A stretch of 25,621 bases of DNA from a virus: IMG/VR virus record IMGVR_UViG_3300011114_000183, positions 1-25,621 of that record; one strand, 5' to 3'. Shown one piece after another: positions 7,685 to 14,046 of this stretch (position 1 is its first letter; each line of letters opens with the position of its first letter). The notes beneath the pieces were generated by a model, which saw only the letters and a program-made list of their open reading frames with translations, was not told the DNA's origin and searched no databases. The position numbers and the translations under genes are program-made.

Positions 7685-7904
7685 GCAAACAGTAATCGTC
7701 AAAGGCATACCAGTCGAGATGCCAGGAGCGTTGGCGGAACGATTAGTCCGAGCGGGCGCGGCGCACTACTTGGAAGTGTCCGACCAGCCAATCCCGATCG
7801 ACTCAGAATCCTCTGGTATAGCAACGCACCTTGGGCAGCAACCGGATACGGTCAGCAAACCGCGCAAGTCATCCAAAGGCTCGCGAAAGAAAACCACCAA
7901 ATAG
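7680..7904 (+). CDS. Small Lys-rich-tailed protein overlapping a glycosyltransferase
   Basis: A 74-residue frame: MWQTVIVKGIPVEMPGALAE, then RLVRAGAAHYLEVSDQP and a basic tail SKPRKSSKGSRKKTTK. The first 35 residues follow a pattern I recognise from small phage proteins encoded near capsid genes: a short beta strand, 'P.alA..Lv.aGaA', then a charged variable tail. That is why I consider the frame real. It is read from the same ribosome binding site as the glycosyltransferase frame, offset by two bases, and lies wholly inside that ORF. Function unknown. It might be a separate minor head protein, or the natural N-terminus of the glycosyltransferase joined by a -1 shift or by correction of a sequencing indel. 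Confidence 0.55.
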   Translation: MWQTVIVKGIPVEMPGALAERLVRAGAAHYLEVSDQPIPIDSESSGIATHLGQQPDTVSKPRKSSKGSRKKTTK

Positions 7905-8977
7905 CAATCCACGCAATGTATGGACTTGCGGGTTCGTCATCAACATGGAACGGATTCAAGGTCTACCCACAAGGACTCGCCGCATATAGCGACGATGTAC
8001 TTGTTGCGCACACAACGGAATGGGCAAGTCAAGATCTGTCGACGCCGACTTTGATGATGACATTGTTTGATGTGTGGGTGTTGAAATCTGAGTCGTTGAA
8101 AGATTGGAAGAACATCGCGTCGTGGGTTCCGATTGATCATCAGCCAACACCGCCAGATGTGTTGCAATGGTGTGCGCGTCCAAATGTGAGACCGATCGCA
8201 ATGTCGAAATTTGGTTCACGAATGTTGGATGTTGCAGGAGTTCAGCATCTGTATGTTCCTCACGCAATCGAATCAGTGTTCCAACCAACCGAGTCGGTTG
8301 CTTTGCAGAACGGCGGGAAGATGACTGGTCGAGAGTTCATGGGTTGGGAAGAAGACAGATTCGTTGTGTCAATGGTTGCGACGAACAAAGGCAATCAGCC
8401 TGCCCGTAAGGCGTGGGCTGAGAACATTCTTGCGTTCTCAATTTTTGCTAAAGATCATCCTGATGCGGTGCTGTATTTGTACACGGAACCTGATGGTGCG
8501 ATGTCTGGTATCAGTTTGCCGACATTGATGGATGCAGTCGGCATATCGGCGGACAAGTACAAGGTCGTTGACCAGTACGCATATCGGCATGGTATTCCAC
8601 AGAATGTGATGGCTGCGATGTACACGGCGTCCGATGTTCTGTTGGCCTGCTCAATGGGTGAAGGTTTCGGCATTCCTGTGATCGAGGCGCAGGCTTGCGG
8701 GTGTCGAGTGATCGTCAGCAACTTCACAGCGCAACCTGAGCTGGTCGGTGATGGTTGGACGGTTGAGGGTCAGCCGTGGTGGGATGCGGCACAGAAGTCA
8801 TGGTTCTTCACACCGTCTGTGCCTGACATCGTCAATGCCCTCAAGTCGGCCTATAACGCGCCTAGGAGCCGTTCTCAGGACGCAATCACCCATGCCCTAG
8901 GGTACGGAGCCGACGCTGTATTTGAGCAGTATTGGAAGCCTGCGATGAAGGAGTTGTCTACATGGTGCCGGTCATAG
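7682..8977 (+). CDS. GT4-type glycosyltransferase
   Basis: A GT-B fold enzyme expected to transfer a sugar from a nucleotide donor. The first Rossmann segment is LRILWYSNAPWAATGYGQQT (from about residue 41). The donor-site signature EGFGIPVIEAQACG has the GT4 E-x7-E pattern at Glu327 and Glu335, followed by CRVIVSNFTAQPELVGDG. Residues 1-40 (MANSNRQRHTSRDARSVGG and onward) look like out-of-frame sequence rather than a domain. No ATG, GTG or TTG occurs in frame between 7682 and the Rossmann segment, and the next Met would delete that segment. The GTG at 7682 is therefore the only simple start; a -1 shift from the frame starting at 7680 is an alternative. It is the first of four consecutive sugar-transfer genes. 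Acceptor unknown. Confidence 0.85.
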   Translation: MANSNRQRHTSRDARSVGGTISPSGRGALLGSVRPANPDRLRILWYSNAPWAATGYGQQTAQVIQRLAKENHQIAIHAMYGLAGSSSTWNGFKVYPQGLAAYSDDVLVAHTTEWASQDLSTPTLMMTLFDVWVLKSESLKDWKNIASWVPIDHQPTPPDVLQWCARPNVRPIAMSKFGSRMLDVAGVQHLYVPHAIESVFQPTESVALQNGGKMTGREFMGWEEDRFVVSMVATNKGNQPARKAWAENILAFSIFAKDHPDAVLYLYTEPDGAMSGISLPTLMDAVGISADKYKVVDQYAYRHGIPQNVMAAMYTASDVLLACSMGEGFGIPVIEAQACGCRVIVSNFTAQPELVGDGWTVEGQPWWDAAQKSWFFTPSVPDIVNALKSAYNAPRSRSQDAITHALGYGADAVFEQYWKPAMKELSTWCRS

Positions 8978-9615
8978 TCATACCTGTTCTCAACCGATAC
9001 GACTTACTTGAACGCTGCATAGATTCGCTTGACTTCCCAGTTGACAAGATCATCGTCATCGACAACGGAGGCAAGATTGAAGAAGATTGTTTGATGATGC
9101 CACGCCACAGTCGGCACGGCAAGACATACATCTTGGATATGCCATCAAATCTTGGTGTGGCAACTTCTTGGAATCTTGGCATCAAGATGACACCGTTCGC
9201 ATCTGGTTGGATTCTTATGAACTCAGACGCCTGGTTCATGCCAGACAAACTTGAACAGTTCTGGGAGTCGTGCTATCCAAACGAGATTCATCTCACAGGT
9301 TCACCAGAGTGGGCTTGCGCATGGATCGGCTGCGATGTAGTCAAAGATGTCGGCCTGTTCTGCGAAGCGTTCCATCCCGCGTACTTCGAAGACAACGACT
9401 ATGAGCGTCGCGCTGTGCGTCTCGGCAAAACGATCCGCAAATCTCAAGACATCATCGTGCATGACAACTCGTCAACACTTCTGTCCGATGTCTCATTCCA
9501 AGGTAAGAACGCACAAACTTTCGCATCGAATCTGGAGTTGTTCAAACTTCGCAACGCAAGACTTGACGCAGGTCATTGGGATCTGCAACGCCGACTAGAT
9601 CTCAGTTGGGATTGA
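8962..9615 (+). CDS. GT2-type glycosyltransferase
   Basis: A 217-residue GT-A fold enzyme. MVPVIVIPVLNRYDLLERC is the classic GT2 start, IIVIDNGGK carries the nucleotide-binding Asp34, LMNSDAWF holds a DxD-like NSD (87-89), and FEDNDYERR (142-150) is the ED motif supplying the catalytic base. The ATG at 8962 is chosen because it begins this fold exactly and has AAGGAG eight bases upstream; in-frame ATG 8932 would add ten unrelated residues. The gene overlaps the GT4 gene by 16 bases and its stop overlaps the next start. No membrane helix is seen, so it is probably cytoplasmic. Donor and acceptor cannot be read from the sequence. Confidence 0.9.
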   Translation: MVPVIVIPVLNRYDLLERCIDSLDFPVDKIIVIDNGGKIEEDCLMMPRHSRHGKTYILDMPSNLGVATSWNLGIKMTPFASGWILMNSDAWFMPDKLEQFWESCYPNEIHLTGSPEWACAWIGCDVVKDVGLFCEAFHPAYFEDNDYERRAVRLGKTIRKSQDIIVHDNSSTLLSDVSFQGKNAQTFASNLELFKLRNARLDAGHWDLQRRLDLSWD

Positions 9616-10349
9616 TGAGAGTCTTCGACTGCATCTTATTTAACCAAGAACACGACATGCTCGAATGCCGGTTGTCGGAGTTAGGTGATGTCGTTGACCT
9701 GTTCATCATTGTTGAATCGTCCACAACTTTCATGGGTCAACCTAAACCGCACGGTATTGATCTTGACAGGTTCTATCGTTGGCGTGGCAAAATCCATTAC
9801 GAAACATTTGAACCAAACCCGCATCAACTTGGTTGGGCGGCGGAACACGCACAACGCGACCATCTGTTTGTTGCGTTGCAACAATTCAAACCACAAGCCG
9901 AAGACATCGTGACAGTCGCGGACTGTGACGAGATATGGAACCCAGCCGACATCGACATACTCAAACAAGGTTGGCATTGTTACATGATGAAGCGTCTCGT
10001 GATGTCCGCTTATTGGCGTCTCACCGATGAACACACGATGGTTGCGGGACCGTATGGTCAACGCGCTGGTGGTGCGCAACACATGCGCTCGAATCGTGAA
10101 CGGTTGCCGAATCTGAGATCAGGTTGGCATGTGTCGTGGATGGGTGGACCTGAATGGGCTGCGAACAAGATGCGCTCGTTCTCTCACCAAGAACTCATGG
10201 TCGATGACCCTGAAGGATTCATGGCAGAGAACTATCGGATCGGTCGTTCGATACGCGGTGAAACATTGTGGGAAGTTGAGATCGCCGATTACTATCCTGC
10301 CTACATTCGAGAAGGTCTAGCACCAGAGTCTTGGTATCTCAGACGATGA
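9615..10349 (+). CDS. GT17-family glycosyltransferase
   Basis: A 244-residue protein that matches the GT17 pattern (the family of eukaryotic beta-1,4-mannosyl-glycoprotein N-acetylglucosaminyltransferase and many bacterial and phage homologues): MRVFDCILFNQEHDMLECRL at the N-terminus, then DLFIIVESSTTFMGQPKP (residues 28-45) and VADCDEIWNP with the DxDE metal site (103-106). WHVSWMGGPEWAANKMRSFS is also typical. ATG 9615 overlaps the upstream stop (TGATG) and begins the conserved sequence; an in-frame ATG at 9576 is rejected for that reason. The real donor and acceptor in phages are not known; the eukaryotic activity should not be assumed. Confidence 0.88.
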   Translation: MRVFDCILFNQEHDMLECRLSELGDVVDLFIIVESSTTFMGQPKPHGIDLDRFYRWRGKIHYETFEPNPHQLGWAAEHAQRDHLFVALQQFKPQAEDIVTVADCDEIWNPADIDILKQGWHCYMMKRLVMSAYWRLTDEHTMVAGPYGQRAGGAQHMRSNRERLPNLRSGWHVSWMGGPEWAANKMRSFSHQELMVDDPEGFMAENYRIGRSIRGETLWEVEIADYYPAYIREGLAPESWYLRR

Positions 10350-10990
10350 TCACTGTTGTCGGACTCTTGTGGGGTACTGCGTACAAGAATGAAGTTCAAG
10401 GTTGGTGGGATTCTGTCCAGGCTTTGAACCCACCGGCTGATGACATCGTGGTTGCTTACCATCCTGACGATGATTGTGGTGCGCTTGACTTACCGTGTCG
10501 ACTTGTTGAGTGTCGGATTCGAACCTGTGATGCCATGCTCCATGCGGCGATTGCGACTATCAAGGATGGTTGGATTGCTGGTCTTGCGATAGATGACAGG
10601 TTCTACCCTGATGCGTTTGCTTGTCTACCAAAAGGTGACTTTGATGTTGTTGCGAACACGATCAGATTTATGTCGCACGGCGGTGTCAACCCGTCTGCAC
10701 CTGAACGAATGGGTGTGGACAGATTCCGCAATCATGTGATGGGAACATCTTGGTTCACAAAAGAAATCTGGGAACGGACTGGCGGATATCCAAATGTATA
10801 TTGGTCGGATTGGGCCTTTTGGTGGAAGTGTTGGGTGCATGGTGCGAGATGGTTCAAGCCTGCTGGTGTTCAAGTGTTAGTGAATGACATTCGATCAAAC
10901 CGCATCTCTTCGGATTCAAATATGGAGGCAGATCTTGAGATGCACAAGTTCATTGCCGAGTACACTCAACCTGAGTCTGAAGTAAGATAA
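10346..10990 (+). CDS. GT2-like glycosyltransferase
   Basis: A 214-residue protein with a GT-A-like outline: MITVVGLLWGTAYKNEVQGW and an N-terminal strand-helix region, DDIVVAYHPDDDC, GLAIDDRFYPDAF with a DD pair (83-84) where GT2 enzymes bind metal and nucleotide, and GTSWFTKEIWERTGGYP followed by WSDWAFWWKCW, which resembles the acceptor-side segment of GT2 enzymes. The start at 10346 overlaps the GT17 stop (ATGA); ATG 10331 would add five residues. It ends the sugar-transfer run, directly before the head-tail connector gene. The family call is weaker than for the three genes before it. Confidence 0.72.
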   Translation: MITVVGLLWGTAYKNEVQGWWDSVQALNPPADDIVVAYHPDDDCGALDLPCRLVECRIRTCDAMLHAAIATIKDGWIAGLAIDDRFYPDAFACLPKGDFDVVANTIRFMSHGGVNPSAPERMGVDRFRNHVMGTSWFTKEIWERTGGYPNVYWSDWAFWWKCWVHGARWFKPAGVQVLVNDIRSNRISSDSNMEADLEMHKFIAEYTQPESEVR

Positions 10991-10997
10991 GGAAACT

Positions 10998-11624
10998 ATG
11001 GCAATCACGAACGGCTATGCCACACGCAACCAAATCAAGGCTGCTCTTCGTATCGGCACAGCCGACACACAAGACGACGACCTAATAGACAACTGTGCCG
11101 GTGCAGCGTCACGGTTGATTGACGGTTATGCGAACCGACAGTTCTGGAAATACGGATCCGCGACGACAAGAGTGTTCACCGCAGCCGATTCATTCGTGTG
11201 CGAGATTGACGACATCGCTGGAACTGCACTCATACTCAAAACACAAACCAATGCGGACGGCAACTTCGATGTCACATTCACACCAACCGACTACCAACTA
11301 GAACCAGTGAACGGAATCTTGGACGGACTCACCGTTCCGTTCACACGCATCCGCGCAGTCGGCGACTTCTTGTTCCCAACATTGAACGCAAACTTCGGCT
11401 CCGAAGCATTGGTGCAACTCACCGCTGTTTACGGTTGGCCGTCTGTACCTGAGCCGATCACACAAGCTGTGATCATTCAGGCGTCAAGAATTTTCAAGCG
11501 TTACGATTCACCGCTCGGCGTTGCCGGCTTCGGAGACTTGGGTGCGATACGAGTGACACGCGCACTTGACCCAGATGTCGCACAACTTGTCGAGCCATAT
11601 CGCCGAATGCGAATGTTCGCATGA
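10998..11624 (+). CDS. Head-tail connector (gp6-like adaptor)
   Basis: A 208-residue protein of the HK97 gp6 / SPP1 gp15 adaptor type, which forms a ring under the portal. Seen: NGYATRNQIKAALRIG, an N-terminal helical stretch DDDLIDNCAGAASRLIDGYA, then an inserted beta region (RVFTAADSFVCEIDDIAG), LTAVYGWPSVPEPITQAVII and a final helix QASRIFKRYDSPLGVAGFGD. The pattern 'YGWP.vP.pI..A.i..a.r.fkr..spLGv' is typical of actinophage adaptors. AAGGA precedes the ATG. It would normally follow the capsid gene directly; here four glycosyltransferase genes intervene. Confidence 0.87.
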   Translation: MAITNGYATRNQIKAALRIGTADTQDDDLIDNCAGAASRLIDGYANRQFWKYGSATTRVFTAADSFVCEIDDIAGTALILKTQTNADGNFDVTFTPTDYQLEPVNGILDGLTVPFTRIRAVGDFLFPTLNANFGSEALVQLTAVYGWPSVPEPITQAVIIQASRIFKRYDSPLGVAGFGDLGAIRVTRALDPDVAQLVEPYRRMRMFA

Positions 11625-12031
11625 CCGCAACAGTCACCGAACTCAAAACAGGACTACAAACCCGTCTTGCAACAATCCCGAACCTTCGCGCATTCGCACA
11701 ACAACCCGACCAGGTCAACCCTTCACTTGGTGGTATCGCATGGCCGACCTTAGAGTCGATCACTTATCACGGTGCGATGCGGGCAGGTCTGGTCACGCAT
11801 GTGTTCACGGTCAGTGTGATTGTCGGTCGTGCAGCCGAACGCACAGCACAGAACCTGATGGACACTTATCTGTCTTATGACAGCGGGATTCGTGCGGCGA
11901 TCGAAGCCGACACAACCCTCGGCGGATACGCTCGAACCTTGATCGTCGAAGAAGCGAGCAACATCTCTACCGTTGACGCGAACGACACAACCTATCTGAC
12001 GGTTGACTTTCGTGTCATCGTGTATGCTTAA
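11621..12031 (+). CDS. Probable tail terminator or neck protein
   Basis: A 136-residue protein starting MTATVTELKTGLQTRLATIP, with an alternating helix-sheet pattern: a first helix, LESITYHGAMRAGLVTHVFT, VSVIVGRAAERTAQNLMDTY, SGIRAAIEADTTLGGYA and a final strand TYLTVDFRVIVYA. This resembles the tail-terminator fold (lambda gpU type), whose ring caps the tail tube and joins it to the head. Position between adaptor and tail tube supports this, but no diagnostic motif exists, so the role is inferred from fold and order. Its ATG overlaps the previous stop. Confidence 0.65.
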   Translation: MTATVTELKTGLQTRLATIPNLRAFAQQPDQVNPSLGGIAWPTLESITYHGAMRAGLVTHVFTVSVIVGRAAERTAQNLMDTYLSYDSGIRAAIEADTTLGGYARTLIVEEASNISTVDANDTTYLTVDFRVIVYA

Positions 12032-12034
12032 ACC

Positions 12035-12202
12035 ATGGCAAAGTATCAGGTAGTCGAAGGCTTCACCGTTCTAGGTAAACAATATCCAGCCACTATTGAT
12101 GGCAGCGAGATTGACCATCTAGACTCTCTAGTGCAATCGGGTCGCATTGTCTTGGTCGCAGATAAATCAACCTCGAAAGCCACAACGGCAGGAGATAAAT
12201 AA
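12035..12202 (+). CDS. Small conserved-looking protein before the tail tube
   Basis: A 55-residue ORF: MAKYQVVEGFTVLGKQYPAT, then IDGSEIDHLDSLVQSGRIVL and a variable tail ending KATTAGDK. It begins three bases after the preceding stop, and its last codons hold the AGGAG that serves the tail-tube gene. The beta-strand start, 'l..lv.sGri' and Lys/Thr-rich end parallel the 74-residue frame at 7680. Many siphophages carry such a small gene near head-tail joining genes. Function unknown. No catalytic or membrane feature is seen. Confidence 0.65.
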   Translation: MAKYQVVEGFTVLGKQYPATIDGSEIDHLDSLVQSGRIVLVADKSTSKATTAGDK

Positions 12203-12204
12203 TC

Positions 12205-12618
12205 ATGGCAAAGTTAGTTCTCACAAACACGAATGTCTCACTCAACGGTACCGACATCACATCGAGCGTTGCTGCTGTAACCCTAAGCACTTCAGCAAGT
12301 GAAGTTCCAACAACGAATTTTTCATCTGGTGGCGCAATAACTCGCGTGTCAGGATTGATCGATAATTCTGTGACACTTTCGTTGCACAACGACTACAACG
12401 CCATTGACGGACTCATCATGCCATTGATCGGCTCGACCGCTGTCACGATGATTGTCAAACCAGCAGGCACAGCCGCAGCAGGAACGGCCTCGCCTCACTA
12501 CACCTTCTCTGTACTTTGCACAGAGTTCAGCCCAGTCAACGGTGCTGTCGGTGAATTGAACACAGCCGATGTCACTTGGCCGATCAGCGGAACAATCACA
12601 AAATCAACAGGTGCATAA
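12205..12618 (+). CDS. Major tail (tube) protein
   Basis: A 137-residue protein forming the stacked rings of the tail tube. The start MAKLVLTNTNVSLNGTDITS matches the actinophage tail-tube pattern ('v.lNGtDlts.v..v.l....devptT.f..g'), and the rest is beta-rich with Ala/Thr/Gly/Ser residues (GAITRVSGLIDNSVTLSLHN, GELNTADVTWPISGTITKS). It is short for the family but complete. Its ribosome binding site lies in the small gene before it. The frameshifting chaperone pair directly downstream is the standard neighbour and strengthens the call. Confidence 0.85.
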   Translation: MAKLVLTNTNVSLNGTDITSSVAAVTLSTSASEVPTTNFSSGGAITRVSGLIDNSVTLSLHNDYNAIDGLIMPLIGSTAVTMIVKPAGTAAAGTASPHYTFSVLCTEFSPVNGAVGELNTADVTWPISGTITKSTGA

Positions 12619-12646
12619 TTCTTAAATAAACAATCAGGAGGTAAGA

Positions 12647-12931
12647 ATGAAAATCAACCTAGAAGTAACAACGCTCGACTCTGTCACCACGAAACTGACG
12701 GCACAGTTCGCCGACTTCATCGCATTCGAAACAGAAAAGAATCGTTCGGTCGCAAACTTCCAAACAGAACTACGCCTCACCGACCTTGCCTGGTTGGCGT
12801 GGCATGCTGAGAAGCGCACGAAGAGAACCGCAATGAAGTTTGAAGAATGGATTGAGACAGTCGAGAGTGTGGAGGTTGGTGCCGAATCTTCGGCGATCAA
12901 CCCTTTGGAGAGTCCTCAGCCCACTGGCTGA
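12647..12931 (+). CDS. Tail assembly chaperone, short form (gpG-like)
   Basis: The unshifted product, 94 residues, MKINLEVTTLDSVTTKLTAQ onward, preceded by AGGAGG with a five-base spacing. It is mostly helical, with DLAWLAWHAEKRTKRTAMKF in the middle and an acidic end. Such proteins coat the tape measure during tail assembly and are absent from mature virions. Position between tail tube and tape measure, and the slippery site near its 3' end, identify it. Most ribosomes should terminate at the TGA at 12929. Confidence 0.85.
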   Translation: MKINLEVTTLDSVTTKLTAQFADFIAFETEKNRSVANFQTELRLTDLAWLAWHAEKRTKRTAMKFEEWIETVESVEVGAESSAINPLESPQPTG

Positions 12932-13065
12932 TCGCATACTTGTCGGTCGAGACTTCGATCGCGCCACATCTACTTCTACAAGAATCACCTAGGATGCTGT
13001 ACACGATGCTCGGCTATCTGCGCTGGAAGAGTGTCAAGATGAACCCGAACCAAAGGATTCAATGA
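12647..13065 (+). CDS. Tail assembly chaperone, frameshifted long form (gpGT-like)
   Basis: Joined product of 12647..12907 and 12907..13065, about 139 residues, made by a -1 shift at CCCTTTG (12901-12907). After the slip the reading continues GESSAHWLIAYLSVETSIAP, then HLLLQESPRMLYTMLGYLRW and ends KMNPNQRIQ. The second segment closely resembles the T domain of actinophage tail chaperones ('.aYlave.gi.P..Ll..dprml.tml.ylrw'). It has no start of its own and lies in the -1 frame, as in lambda G/GT. It would bind tube protein through the T part. The stop at 13063 overlaps the next ATG. Confidence 0.85.
12901..12907 (+). promoter_or_regulatory. -1 ribosomal frameshift slippery heptamer CCCTTTG
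   Basis: CCCTTTG fits X XXY YYZ exactly, with the zero-frame codons CCT (12902-12904) and TTG (12905-12907). After slipping one base back, the tRNAs re-pair on CCC and TTT. The zero-frame stop follows 21 bases later and the -1 frame is open to 13065. No strong pseudoknot was identified downstream by eye. Confidence 0.85.
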
Positions 13066-13628
13066 TGGCCTTCACAGGTACTAAGTTTTCGGCATTTCCA
13101 AACCTGCCAGGTGACACAGGTACGACAATCGGCAGTGCCGGTCAAGCAGCCGTTCTCGCCAACACAGTCATCATTAAAGACCTCTACGAAACTCTCCGCA
13201 AGTTTGATAGAGCCAGTTACGAGTTCAGCAAAGAACTTCGCAAAGTTGCTTACACAATCGCCAAAGATCTATCCACCGAAGTCAGAATCACAGCAGGCAC
13301 AGTCAGTCGAGCTAGTCAAGCGATACAGGTTGCCAAAGGATTACGGGCAAGCAACGACCGCATCCCGACAATCAAACTACGCGGCAACGAATCATTCGTA
13401 TCGAAGTCTCGTCCGAATAGTAAACGGAAAACCAAGGTAACTCGCAAAGATGTGTTCTTCGGTGCAGAGTTCGGTGGAGGACTGACACCCAAAACAAAAC
13501 AGTTCCTTCGACATCGAGGGCAGTCTGGTTACTTCTTCTGGCCGACCGTTCGCAAACGCAAGAACCAAATAGCCAAAGAATACCTAGACGGCATAGACAA
13601 AGTGGTCAGAGAACTAGGCATCGGCTAG
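13062..13628 (+). CDS. HK97 gp10-like tail completion or minor tail protein
   Basis: A 188-residue protein, MMAFTGTKFSAFPNLPGDTG onward, basic and helical in its first half (LYETLRKFDRASYEFSKELR) and ending with RHRGQSGYFFWPTVRKRKNQ and a helix DGIDKVVRELGIG. The C-terminal pattern 'G..gyffwPt.r.....i...y...i..v..el' is the hallmark of gp10-like proteins that sit at the head-tail joint. It starts at 13062 or the adjacent ATG at 13065; the first overlaps the chaperone stop. gp10-like genes usually stand before the tail tube, so this place between chaperone and tape measure is a departure. The family call is moderately secure. Confidence 0.72.
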   Translation: MMAFTGTKFSAFPNLPGDTGTTIGSAGQAAVLANTVIIKDLYETLRKFDRASYEFSKELRKVAYTIAKDLSTEVRITAGTVSRASQAIQVAKGLRASNDRIPTIKLRGNESFVSKSRPNSKRKTKVTRKDVFFGAEFGGGLTPKTKQFLRHRGQSGYFFWPTVRKRKNQIAKEYLDGIDKVVRELGIG

Positions 13629-13653
13629 AACCCTTACAGAATAAGGCTCAAAA

Positions 13654-13706
13654 ATCTTTGAAAAGATAGTTGCATTTGTCTTACAGAGTGGTTAGATTGT
13701 CTTACA
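13654..13706 (+). promoter_or_regulatory. Promoter with operator-like repeats for the inserted cassette
   Basis: TTGCAT (13670-13675) and TAGATT (13693-13698) with a 17-base spacer form a sigma70-like promoter. Two identical TTGTCTTACA repeats (13676-13685 and 13697-13706) start exactly 21 bases apart, about two helical turns, and cover the spacer and -10. A perfect palindrome ATCTTT-GA-AAAGAT (13654-13667) lies just upstream of the -35. The arrangement suggests control by a DNA-binding protein; the ribbon-helix-helix gene downstream is the obvious candidate. Confidence 0.6.
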
Positions 13707-13723
13707 TACCTGAGGAGGTAGTT

Positions 13724-13906
13724 ATGCAAATCAAACACAAGAACCAAACATTGAAAGTTATTGAAATCAAAGAACACACTCCAAGCATGCGCACAACAGG
13801 CTGGACACACTTCGCAGCAGTACAACGACCAAAGGGAACCAAGGTCTACTATGCAAATCTTCTGATCGTTGACAATGAAATCATCCATTCAATCGTGGTG
13901 ATGTAA
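13724..13906 (+). CDS. Small protein of unknown function, first gene of cassette
   Basis: A 60-residue protein, MQIKHKNQTLKVIEIKEHTP onward, with an excellent ribosome binding site (GAGGAGG, five bases before ATG), which fixes the start here rather than at an upstream TTG at 13670. The sequence alternates strand-forming segments (TLKVIEIK, WTHFAAVQRP, KVYYANLLIVDNEIIHSIVV) and is likely a small beta-rich domain. I recognise no family. Its stop overlaps the ATG of the ribbon-helix-helix gene, so the two are translationally coupled, and both follow the operator-like promoter. Partnership with that protein (for example as a paired small regulator or toxin-like protein) is speculation. Confidence 0.7.
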   Translation: MQIKHKNQTLKVIEIKEHTPSMRTTGWTHFAAVQRPKGTKVYYANLLIVDNEIIHSIVVM

Positions 13907-14046
13907 TGACAATCAAATATCCAACCATCACCATCAGGCTTGACCAAGAACTCAAGACTCTGATTGAGCGTCAAGCCAAGCGTGAAGATGTGAGCGTGTC
14001 CGAGTTACTTCGCCGATACATTGAGGCAGGTCTGCACAATGTTTGA
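13906..14046 (+). CDS. Ribbon-helix-helix (CopG/Arc-like) DNA-binding protein
   Basis: A 46-residue ORF, MTIKYPTITIRLDQELKTLI, then ERQAKREDVSVSELLRRYIE and a short end AGLHNV. The pattern is a textbook ribbon-helix-helix domain: strand TITIRLD (the DNA-contacting ribbon), helix 1 QELKTLIERQAKRE, turn V-S-V-S, helix 2 ELLRRYIEAGL. Such proteins bind operators as dimers and often occupy tandem sites, matching the 21-base direct repeats 200 bases upstream. It is preceded by a TAATG overlap and overlaps the next gene by eight bases. It could be an autoregulator of the cassette, a phage repressor, or an antitoxin-like protein. Confidence 0.82.
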   Translation: MTIKYPTITIRLDQELKTLIERQAKREDVSVSELLRRYIEAGLHNV

